Positions 13,826-20,757 of a stretch of 34,504 nt of DNA are shown piece after piece. The notes under the pieces were generated by a model that did no database searches, was not told the origin of the DNA, and saw only the letters and a list, made by a program, of their open reading frames with translations. The DNA lies in contig DASZEJ010000056.1 of NCBI GenBank assembly GCA_035940955.1, positions 1 to 34,504 on the forward strand, written 5' to 3'. Source of the DNA: CADCVT01 sp035940955. Its GTDB lineage: Bacteria; Actinomycetota; Thermoleophilia; Solirubrobacterales; Solirubrobacteraceae. Each line of letters starts with the position of its first letter. The first letter of the stretch is position 1. The position numbers and the translations under genes are program-made.

Positions 13826-15028
13826 CTACCGGCGCGCGGCGGGGGGCACGCGCGGGTCCGGGTCGAGCGTCCGCGGCGCGAATGCCGCCGCTACCAGCTC
13901 GGCGTCGGCGCCCGACGGCGCGAAGTGCAGGTAGCGCATCGTCGTGTCGACGTCCGCGTGGCCCATCCACTCCTTGACCTTCAGGATCGACGCCGTCGCG
14001 ATCACTTGCGTGCCGAACGTGTGGCGCAGGTCGTGGAAGCGCAGGTCTCGGAGGCCGGCTCGCGCGAGCGCCTTCTTGTAGCGCCGGTACAGCGCCGACG
14101 CGTCGAGGTAGCCGCCGGCCAGGCCGACGAAGACGAGATCGTCGTCGCCCGTCCACTCCGGGCGCTGCCCCAAGCGCGCCAGCGCCTCGCTGACGTCCGG
14201 CGCCATTGGGACCGACCGCATCTTCCCGGACTTTGGCGTCGACAGCGCGCCGTCCGTATAGCTCGCGCGCACGCGCAGGTGCGAGCGCGCGAAGTCGACG
14301 TCGCGCCAGCGCAGCGCGACGAGTTCGCCGCGGCGCAGGCCGGTGAACGCGGCGGTGAGGAAGATCGTCGCGTCCTGCTCTGACTCCGCGGCTCGGACGA
14401 GACACAGCACCTCCTCGGGGCTGAACACCTCGATCTCCACGCGACGGCGCTGGACCGGCTTCTCGAGGTCGGCGACCGGGTTGCGCGGCAGCTTCCAGGT
14501 GCGCCGCGCGCGCTCCATGATCCCGAAGAGGATCGTCATGACCTTGAGCTTCGTCCGGTTGCTGAGCTGCCGGCCGGCGCCGAGGTGCACGACCCACGCC
14601 TCGCAGTGCTCGGGCGTGATGTCCTCCACGCGCATCCCGCCGAAGAACGGCAGCAGGTGCGTGCGGATCGAGCCGCGGTAGTCGCGCAGCGTCGACGGCT
14701 TGCGCTGGCGCACGTCCTCGAGCCAGCGCAGGTAGACCTCGCAGGCATCCTCGAACGTCGCGCCGGTGCGGACCATCCCCGGCAGCGTCCCGCGGCGCGC
14801 CTCGTCGAGCACGCCACGCAGCCACGCCTCGGCGCTGCGGCGGGTGTACGTGCCCGCCGGACCGATCCGCTTCTTGACCTGCCGCCCGTCGGCCAGCCGG
14901 TACTTCGCGTACCAGACGTCGCCGCGCTTGCCTTGGCGCAGGAAGACGTACCCGGACGGCTCGGCTAGGCGGGGCATCCGCCTCGTAGGGCGCGGGCGAG
15001 ACGACGGGACGGCGGCTGCGGCGGGCAC
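13826..15028 (-). CDS. Tyrosine recombinase / integrase
   Basis: A 400-residue integrase that would insert the island at the tRNA. The N-terminal arm-binding region (GYVFLRQGKRGDVWYAKYRL) is followed by an SAM-like core-binding domain (ATFEDACEVYLRWLEDV...YRGSIRTHLLPFFG). The catalytic set is complete: Arg232 (TGLRRGEL), Lys in TPKSGKMR, His332 and Arg335 (HDLRHTFG), His357 (GHADVDTTMRY) and Tyr366. GTG at 15028 has AGAGGAG upstream; an in-frame ATG at 14977 is possible. It starts 130 bases from the tRNA and points away from it, the usual layout. The gene looks intact. Confidence 0.95.
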   Translation of the reverse strand: MPAAAAVPSSRPRPTRRMPRLAEPSGYVFLRQGKRGDVWYAKYRLADGRQVKKRIGPAGTYTRRSAEAWLRGVLDEARRGTLPGMVRTGATFEDACEVYLRWLEDVRQRKPSTLRDYRGSIRTHLLPFFGGMRVEDITPEHCEAWVVHLGAGRQLSNRTKLKVMTILFGIMERARRTWKLPRNPVADLEKPVQRRRVEIEVFSPEEVLCLVRAAESEQDATIFLTAAFTGLRRGELVALRWRDVDFARSHLRVRASYTDGALSTPKSGKMRSVPMAPDVSEALARLGQRPEWTGDDDLVFVGLAGGYLDASALYRRYKKALARAGLRDLRFHDLRHTFGTQVIATASILKVKEWMGHADVDTTMRYLHFAPSGADAELVAAAFAPRTLDPDPRVPPAARR

Positions 15029-15077
15029 CGCGGGCTCCTCTCGGACGGCCCGGGGCGGTGCTCATCGTCCGCCGAAG

Positions 15078-15099
15078 CTCGGTACCAACTCGGTACCAA
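15078..15099. repeat. Perfect tandem 11-bp repeat, candidate integrase arm sites
   Basis: CTCGGTACCAA occurs twice in a row between the integrase start and the right attachment repeat. Such iterated short repeats near att sites often bind the integrase N-terminal domain or the excisionase. Confidence 0.55.
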
Positions 15100-15107
15100 G
15101 TTGCGCC

Positions 15108-15200
15108 GCGCGCTCGAAGCGCTCGCGCGGAAGTAGCCGATTTGCAGCCACTTCCCGATGCCGGAGGAGGGACTCGAACCCCCGACACGCGGATTATGAT
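15108..15200. repeat. Right attachment repeat
   Basis: 93-bp repeat shared with 7230-7322. It covers the flank and 3' half of the intact tRNA-Met to the anticodon loop, where identity ends; strand exchange probably took place in this half. Confidence 0.85.
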
Positions 15201-15232
15201 TCCGCTGCTCTAACCGACTGAGCTACTCCGGC
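15159..15232 (-). tRNA. tRNA-Met (CAT), elongator type
   Basis: 74 bases fold completely: acceptor GCCGGAG/CTCCGGC, D-arm GCTC/GAGC, anticodon stem GCGGA/TCCGC with loop ATCATAA (anticodon CAT), T-arm GGGGG-TTCGAGT-CCCTC with one G-T pair, discriminator A. The 1-72 pair is G-C, unlike initiator tRNA, which has an unpaired end. CCA is not encoded. A tRNA-Ile with CAT anticodon cannot be excluded by sequence alone. Confidence 0.93.
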
Positions 15233-15260
15233 GGGGACGGCGAAGTGTAGCCGTGGGCAA

Positions 15261-15281
15261 GGCCCGCCGGAGGGGCGGGCC
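15261..15281 (-). terminator. Hairpin after the CHRD gene
   Basis: On the minus strand GGCCCGCC-CCTCC-GGCGGGCC, then TTGCCC. It lies about 30 bases after the stop codon of the CHRD gene and separates it from the tRNA gene. Confidence 0.6.
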
Positions 15282-15311
15282 TCGCACGATTTCGGTGGCT
15301 CCGGGAGCCGC

Positions 15312-15779
15312 CTACGACTTCGGCTTGCGCCGAAGCTGGCCGCGGATCGCGCCTCCCTCGAAGTCCGCGTTGTGGACGTTGACGTAGAAGCTGCGGGGGC
15401 TCGCGAGGATCCTGCGGATGAGCGCGGCGTCGACGTCGGTGACGCAGCCGCGGCGCAGGCGGCGGTTCGACGGGGTCGAGAAGAGCGTCACGACGATCGG
15501 GCCGGGCTCTCCGGCCGGGGCCTCGTGGATGTGGGCCGCCATCGAGCCGGCGATCCGCCTCATGCTGATGTTGAAGCAGACCCGCTCGCGCGCGGCGTTC
15601 ATGCGGATCACCGCGGTCCCGCGGCCGTTCGGGTCGCCCGGGCCGGGGCGCTCGGCGGCGCCGGTGAGCTTCGCGGTCAGCGCTCCGGTGGCGCTCGGGG
15701 CGGCGTTCACGAAGGGAACCGCCACCGCGCCCGCCGCGGCGGCGCACGCGAGTGCGCCGATGGTCACCGTCTTCTTCAT
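15312..15779 (-). CDS. Secreted CHRD-domain protein
   Basis: A 155-residue exported protein. The signal peptide runs to about residue 27 (MKKTVTIGALACAAAAGAVA, then VPFVNAA). The CHRD domain follows: LTAKLTGAAERPGPGDPNGRG, VCFNISMRRIAGSMAAHIHE, then GEPGPIVVTLF and NADFEGGAIRGQL, the last being its characteristic end. Two Cys (CFNI and GCVTD) may form a disulfide. CHRD proteins are beta-sandwich modules of unclear function. The ATG at 15779 has a strong AGGAGGA about eight bases upstream, which rules out longer readings. It appears monocistronic with its own terminator. Confidence 0.88.
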   Translation of the reverse strand: MKKTVTIGALACAAAAGAVAVPFVNAAPSATGALTAKLTGAAERPGPGDPNGRGTAVIRMNAARERVCFNISMRRIAGSMAAHIHEAPAGEPGPIVVTLFSTPSNRRLRRGCVTDVDAALIRRILASPRSFYVNVHNADFEGGAIRGQLRRKPKS

Positions 15780-15817
15780 GCTGCGTTCCTCCTGACTTCT
15801 CGACGGTCGGCCGAAGG

Positions 15818-18800
15818 CTACGCCCGTGCGGGCGCGGGCGTCGAACCTGCCAGCTCGCGGCGGATCCTCTTCACCGACACCCCGCGGCGCGCGAGGCCCG
15901 GAGCGAACTGGGCGACGCGGAGCTCCTCGAGCTTCCACCGCAGCTCCGGCGCGTCGGGATGCGACGCTGCCTGCTCCTCGAGCGAACGGATCGTCCGCAT
16001 CCGGTCGAGGTCCGACGCCAGGGCCGCGGGCGCTCGCTCGAGCCGCCTTGCGGCGGCCGCCAGATACCGCTCCAGGTCCGGCAGGCGCGCCGCGCCCGCC
16101 GCCGCGACGAACCCGGGCGGCAGCAGGCGCCGCAGCTGCGCGGCCACGTCGTCGACCACCGGCCGCAGAGCGGGAGCCGACAGCGATTCGAGCCGGCGCA
16201 CCACCTCGCGCTCGGCGTCCAGCACCCGCACCACCGCCTCGACCACGGCCGCGACGCGCGCAGGAAGCCGGGAAGCCACGAACGCCCGCAGCGACTCGAA
16301 CGCCTCCGCGCTCCACGCCGGCCCGCCGGCCTCGGCCACCAAAGCGTCGACCGCCGCGTCCATGCAGTCCTCGACCGCGGCGGAAGCACTCCCGTGCGGC
16401 GCGGTCGCGAACTGCAGCGGGGGCCGCACGGAAGGCGCGGGCACGCACAGCCGCAGCAGCCGCCGCGTCCCGAGCCGCATCGCCTCCCGCTGCGCCTCGA
16501 CGGTGTCGAGCACCCGCACGCCGACCGTCGAGCCCTCGTCCACCAGCGCCGGGTACGCGCGCACCGCCTTCCCCGTCCCCGGCAGCGCGACCGCCCGCGG
16601 CAGCGAGCCGATCCCGTCCCACGACCGCAGCCCCCGCCGCTCGAGCCCCCGGGCCGCCCGCGACAGCTCCTCCCGCAGACGCGGCCGCAGCCGCGCGCGC
16701 AGCGCCTCGAAATCGTCGCCCTCGGCCACGACCGCCCCGCGCGCGTCCTCGACCCGGAACCGCATCCGCAGGTGCGGCGGCAGCCGCGACACGTCGAACG
16801 CGGAGGCCGGCACGCGCACGCCGCGCACCTCAAGCAGAGAAGAAGCCACGGCGTCGACGATCCGCCCCCGGCGCGGCCGCAGGCGCTCCACCACCTCGGC
16901 AGCCACGTCCGGCACCGGGACGAGCTGGCGCCGCAGCTCCTTCGGCAGCGACCGGATCAGCGCGGTGACGAGCTCGGACCGGAACGCGGGCACGAGCCAG
17001 TCGAACCCCTCGGGCCGCACCGCCGCGAGCGCCCGCAGCGGCACGTGCACGGTCACGCCGTCGCTCTCGCTGCCGGGCTCGTACCGGTACGACAGCCGCA
17101 GCACGAGGTCGCCTTGGCGCCACGAGTCGGGACGGCCCGAGAAGTCGACCTCCGCGCGCGCGACGTCCGCCCGCGTGTACTCCAGCAACGAGGACGGCTG
17201 ATCCCGGAACCACCGGTCGAACGACGCGCCCGACGCCACGTCCGCCGGGACCCGCGCGTCGAAGAACTCGAACAGCGCCGAGTCGTCGACGCGCACGTCG
17301 CGCCGGCGCGCCCGCGCCTCGTCCTCCTCCACGGCGGCCAGCACCGAGGCGTTCCGCTCCCGGAACGGATGCGCCGCGTCCCAGTCGCCCGCGACCAGCG
17401 CGCAGCGGATGAACATCGCCCGCGCCGCCGCCGGGTCCACGCGCGCGTACGCCACCGTCCGCCCGGCGACGATCGGCAGCCCGTACAGCGTCACCCGCTC
17501 GGACGCGACGGCCGCGGCCCGCGCCCGGTCCCACCGCGGCTCGGAGTAGGACCGCCGCACCAGGTGCCCCGCCAGCGGCTCGATCCACCGCGGGTCGATC
17601 CGCGCCGCCTCGCGCCCCCACAGCCGCGACGTCTCGACCAGCTCCGCGACCATGACCCAGGGCGGCGGCCTGCGCGCCAGCGCGGACCCCGGCCACAGCA
17701 CGAACCGCGCCTCGCGCGCGCCCACGTACTCGACGCGCCCGTCGCGCATCCCGACGTGCGACAGCAGCCCGGCCAGCAGCGCGCGGTGGACGTCGTCGGG
17801 CTCGGCGGGCCCCGCCCCGAGCGCCACGCCGGCCGACCGCGCCGCCGTCCTCAGCTGCCCCACGAGGTCCTGCCACTCGCGCACGCGCAGGTAGTGGAGG
17901 AACTCGGCCCGGCAGCGCTTGCGGAACTGGTTGCCCGACAGCGCCCGCTGCTGCGCCCGGAGGTGCTCCCACAGGTTCCACAGCGCGAGGAAGTCGGACC
18001 GCTCGTCGGCGAACCGCGCGTGCGCTGCGTCCGCGGCCGCCTGCTGGTCGGCGGGCCGCTCGCGCGGGTCCTGGATCGACAGCGCGGCCGCGATGACGAC
18101 GACCTGCTCCGCGCACCCGCGCTCGCCGGCCTCGAGCACCATGCGGCCGAGCCGCGGGTCGACCGGCAGGCGGGCCAGGCGGCGGCCGAGCGGCGTCAGC
18201 GCACGCGACCCGTCGAGCGCCCCCAGCTCGACCAGCAGGTTGACCCCGTCCCGCACCTGCCGCCGGTCCGGAGGATCGAGGAACGGGAAGTCCTCGACGT
18301 CGCCCAGCCGCGCCGCCGCCATCTGCAGGATCACCGCGGCGAGCGACGTCCGCAGGACCTCGGGGTCGGTGAACCGCGGGCGCGCGAGGTAGTCCTCCTC
18401 CGAGTACAGCCGCACGCAGATCCCCGGCGCCGTCCGGCCGTAGCGCCCCTTGCGCTGGTCGGCCGACGCCTGCGAGACCGGCTCGATCGGCAGCCGCTGC
18501 ACCTTCAGCCGGGCGCTGTAGCGGCTGATCCGCGCCGTCCCCGGGTCGACCACGTAGCGGATGCCCGGCACGGTCAGCGACGTCTCGGCCACGTTCGTCG
18601 CCAGCACGACCCGCCGGCGCGGGCCGGGCTCGAACACCCGGTGCTGCTCGGCCGACGACAGCCGCGCGTACAGGGGGAGGACGTCCAGGTCGGGGAGGCG
18701 GCCCTGCAGCAGGTCCGCCGCGTCGCGGATCTCCCGCTCGCCGGAGAGGAACACGAGCACGTCGCCCGGGCCGCACCGCGTCAGCTCGTCGACGGCGTCG

Positions 18801-19408
18801 GCCACCGTGTCGAGAACGTCGCCGTCCTCCGCCACCGGCTCGTAGCGCACCTCGACCGGGTACGTCCGCCCGCTCACCTCGACCACCGGCGCCCCGTCGA
18901 AGTGCGCGGCGAACCGCTCCGGATCGATCGTCGCCGACGTGACGATCACCTTGAGGTCCGCCCGCCGCGGCAGGATCGACTTCAGGTAGCCGAGCAGGAA
19001 GTCGACGTTCAGCGAGCGCTCGTGCGCCTCGTCGACGATCACGGTGTCGTACCGGCGCAGCAGCCGGTCGTGCTGGATCTCGGCGAGGAGCAGCCCGTCG
19101 GTCATCACCCGCACGCGCGAGTCGCGCGAGGAGCGGTCGTTGAACCGCACCGCGTAGCCGACCTCGCGCCCGAGCGGCACGGCCAGCTCCTCGGCGATCC
19201 GCTCCGCGACGCTGCGCGCCGCGATCCGGCGCGGCTGGGTGTGCGCGATCCGCTCCCGGCCCAGCTCGAGGCAGAGCTTCGGCAGCTGGGTCGTCTTCCC
19301 CGACCCGGTCTCGCCCGCGACGACGACGACCTGCGACGAGCCGATCGCCGCGAGCAGGTCCTCGCGCCGGGCGCTGACCGGCAGCTCGGGTGGGTACGCG
19401 ATCCGCAC
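15818..19408 (-). CDS. hrpA: ATP-dependent RNA helicase HrpA (DEAH box)
   Basis: A 1196-residue DEAH/RHA helicase that remodels RNA or stalled ribosomes using ATP. Walker A is GETGSGKTT (32-40), DEAH is 126-129, and SAT is 158-160. The helicase core continues with TNVAETSLTVPGIRYVVDPG and the QRKGRYGRTAPGICVRLYSEED motif VI segment; the long C-terminal extension (about 600-1196) matches the HrpA-specific domain. Length is near that of E. coli HrpA (about 1300). The GTG start at 19408 lies 16 bases after the STAS gene, suggesting co-transcription. The minus-strand end is 38 bases upstream of the CHRD gene start. Confidence 0.95.
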   Translation of the reverse strand: MRIAYPPELPVSARREDLLAAIGSSQVVVVAGETGSGKTTQLPKLCLELGRERIAHTQPRRIAARSVAERIAEELAVPLGREVGYAVRFNDRSSRDSRVRVMTDGLLLAEIQHDRLLRRYDTVIVDEAHERSLNVDFLLGYLKSILPRRADLKVIVTSATIDPERFAAHFDGAPVVEVSGRTYPVEVRYEPVAEDGDVLDTVADAVDELTRCGPGDVLVFLSGEREIRDAADLLQGRLPDLDVLPLYARLSSAEQHRVFEPGPRRRVVLATNVAETSLTVPGIRYVVDPGTARISRYSARLKVQRLPIEPVSQASADQRKGRYGRTAPGICVRLYSEEDYLARPRFTDPEVLRTSLAAVILQMAAARLGDVEDFPFLDPPDRRQVRDGVNLLVELGALDGSRALTPLGRRLARLPVDPRLGRMVLEAGERGCAEQVVVIAAALSIQDPRERPADQQAAADAAHARFADERSDFLALWNLWEHLRAQQRALSGNQFRKRCRAEFLHYLRVREWQDLVGQLRTAARSAGVALGAGPAEPDDVHRALLAGLLSHVGMRDGRVEYVGAREARFVLWPGSALARRPPPWVMVAELVETSRLWGREAARIDPRWIEPLAGHLVRRSYSEPRWDRARAAAVASERVTLYGLPIVAGRTVAYARVDPAAARAMFIRCALVAGDWDAAHPFRERNASVLAAVEEDEARARRRDVRVDDSALFEFFDARVPADVASGASFDRWFRDQPSSLLEYTRADVARAEVDFSGRPDSWRQGDLVLRLSYRYEPGSESDGVTVHVPLRALAAVRPEGFDWLVPAFRSELVTALIRSLPKELRRQLVPVPDVAAEVVERLRPRRGRIVDAVASSLLEVRGVRVPASAFDVSRLPPHLRMRFRVEDARGAVVAEGDDFEALRARLRPRLREELSRAARGLERRGLRSWDGIGSLPRAVALPGTGKAVRAYPALVDEGSTVGVRVLDTVEAQREAMRLGTRRLLRLCVPAPSVRPPLQFATAPHGSASAAVEDCMDAAVDALVAEAGGPAWSAEAFESLRAFVASRLPARVAAVVEAVVRVLDAEREVVRRLESLSAPALRPVVDDVAAQLRRLLPPGFVAAAGAARLPDLERYLAAAARRLERAPAALASDLDRMRTIRSLEEQAASHPDAPELRWKLEELRVAQFAPGLARRGVSVKRIRRELAGSTPAPARA

Positions 19409-19424
19409 CCGGGTAGTGTGGCGC

Positions 19425-19745
19425 TCAGCCGTCGAGCGCCAGCACGGGCCCGACGCCGGTGACCTCCAGCGTCGGCACGATCGCGGGGTTCGGGTGGACG
19501 ACGCTGAAGTCGCCGCCGGCCGAGCGCATCCGGTGCGCGGCCCACACGAGGGCGCCCAGGCCGCTCGAGTCCAGGAACGTCGTCTCGGACAGGTCGAGCA
19601 CGACGTGGCGGCAGCCGGTCCCCAGCAGGGTCCCGATCGCGGTGCGCAGCTGCGGCGCGGTCGCGAGGTCCAGCTCGCCGGCGAGCGCGACCGAGCATCC
19701 GTCGGTCGCTATCGGGGTCTTGCGGAGCTGGAGGGGCGCGTGCAT
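19425..19745 (-). CDS. STAS-domain protein (anti-sigma factor antagonist type)
   Basis: A 106-residue single STAS domain: GCSVALAGELDLATAPQLRT, LGTGCRHVVLDLSETTFLDS and SGLGALVWAAHR. The DSSG motif places the phosphorylatable Ser at about 60, as in SpoIIAA/RsbV. These proteins bind and sequester an anti-sigma kinase in the partner-switch that frees a stress or sporulation sigma factor; no kinase gene is in the window. ATG at 19745 has GGTGAG upstream. It precedes hrpA by 16 bases on the same strand and may be co-transcribed with it. It is divergent from the aminopeptidase gene. Confidence 0.88.
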   Translation of the reverse strand: MHAPLQLRKTPIATDGCSVALAGELDLATAPQLRTAIGTLLGTGCRHVVLDLSETTFLDSSGLGALVWAAHRMRSAGGDFSVVHPNPAIVPTLEVTGVGPVLALDG

Positions 19746-19803
19746 CGGTCTCACCAGTGCCAATGACGCTGGAGGCGAAAGGTTGGCCGGAGGCCGTGCG
19801 GCA

Positions 19804-19809
19804 TACGCT
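19804..19809 (+). promoter_or_regulatory. -10 box TACGCT, leaderless start
   Basis: TACGCT is followed by six bases and GTG at 19816. No Shine-Dalgarno is seen. Confidence 0.5.
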
Positions 19810-19815
19810 GCTGGC

Positions 19816-20757
19816 GTGACCGACCTCGCCGCCGCCGCCCGCACCGTCGTCGACCGCTGCCTCGCCGTGCGCGAGGGGGAGGGGGTGGTGGTCGTCGCCG
19901 ACCCCGGCAGCCTCGACGTCGGCCGCGCGCTCCACGACGCGGCGCTGCGCGCCCGCGGCGACAGCGTGCTGGTCGAGCTGCCGCCAAGGGACGAGCGCGG
20001 CACCGAGCCGCCCCCGGCGGTCGCCGCCGCCCTGGCCGCCGCCGACGTGTTCATGGCGCCGTGCCTGCCGTCGCTCAGCCACACCCGCGCGCGCAAGGCC
20101 GCCAGCGCGGCCGGCGCGCGCGGCGCGACGCTCCCGGGCGTCGACGCCGAGATGCTGGCGCGGCTGATGGGCGCGGACCTCGACGCGACCGTGCAGCGCA
20201 GCCGGCGCGTCGCCGCGCTGCTGACCGAGGCCGACGAGGCGCGCTTCACGTGCCCGCGCGGCTCGGACATCACGTTCGACCTGCGCGGCCGGGCGGCGAT
20301 CGCCGACGACGGCGACGTGACCGCTCCCGGCGCGTTCGGGAACCTGCCCTGCGGCGAGGGCTTCATCGCCCCGCTGGGCGGCAGCGGCGTGTTCGTCGCG
20401 ACCAGCGTCGGCCACTTCGGCCTCGCCGGCGACGAGGTGCGGCTGACGGTCGAGGACGGTCGCCTGACGGGAGTCACCGGCGCGCTCGGCCAGGTGCTGC
20501 TCGAGCAGCTCACCCGGTACGGCGACGACGGCCGCCACCTCGCCGAGCTGGGCGTCGGCACCAACGACCGCGCCCGGCTCGGCGGCAACGTGCTGGAGGA
20601 CGAGAAGATCCTCGGCACGGTCCACGTCGCCTTCGGCGCGAGCGCGGCGATCGGCGGGACGGTCAGCGTCCCCGTCCACGAGGACAGCGTCGTCGTCGAC
20701 CCGACCTTGACGATCGGGTCGACGACGGTGCTCGACGCCGGCCGCTTCGTCCTCTAG
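19816..20757 (+). CDS. M29-like leucyl aminopeptidase (aminopeptidase T type)
   Basis: A 313-residue probable metallopeptidase. Conserved segments: SDITFDLRGR, then FGNLPCGEGFIAP with Glu181, EDEKILGTVHVAFG with Glu261/263 and His270, and VPVHEDSVVVDP with His288 and following Asp. In M29 enzymes equivalent Glu and His residues bind two metal ions. It is shorter than classic AmpS/PepS (about 400) because the N-terminal part is reduced. GTG at 19816 follows the TACGCT box by six bases. It removes N-terminal residues from peptides in the cytoplasm, by family. Its TAG stop overlaps the stop of the convergent LVIVD gene within CTAG. Confidence 0.85.
   Translation: MTDLAAAARTVVDRCLAVREGEGVVVVADPGSLDVGRALHDAALRARGDSVLVELPPRDERGTEPPPAVAAALAAADVFMAPCLPSLSHTRARKAASAAGARGATLPGVDAEMLARLMGADLDATVQRSRRVAALLTEADEARFTCPRGSDITFDLRGRAAIADDGDVTAPGAFGNLPCGEGFIAPLGGSGVFVATSVGHFGLAGDEVRLTVEDGRLTGVTGALGQVLLEQLTRYGDDGRHLAELGVGTNDRARLGGNVLEDEKILGTVHVAFGASAAIGGTVSVPVHEDSVVVDPTLTIGSTTVLDAGRFVL

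Larger units (their letters stand above)
7230..15200. mobile_element. Integrated island in the 3' half of tRNA-Met, probably two tandem elements
   Basis: A 93-bp direct repeat bounds the island (7230-7322 and 15108-15200, about 91% identical by eye): the tRNA-Met 3' half plus 3' flank. The intact tRNA and the integrase gene lie at the right end, with the integrase starting next to the tRNA, as in tRNA-targeted integrative elements. A third copy of the tRNA 3' half at 9972-10015 splits it into a left part (Fic protein, small unknown protein) and a right part (HEPN-like protein, decayed replication-relaxation-like gene, excisionase-like protein, integrase). Several stretches, notably 8775-8900, are clearly more AT-rich than the chromosome. 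No relaxase, capsid or portal gene was found, so the island is probably degenerate or mobilised by others. Confidence 0.85.

Noticed and set aside
7230..15200. Prophage
   Set aside because: No capsid, portal, terminase, tail or lysis gene is present; only integrase, excisionase-like and accessory genes remain.
15818..19408. Long opposite-strand frames across hrpA
   Set aside because: They mirror the helicase codons, are rich in Arg, Pro and Ala, and hold no family motifs; expected in such GC-rich DNA.
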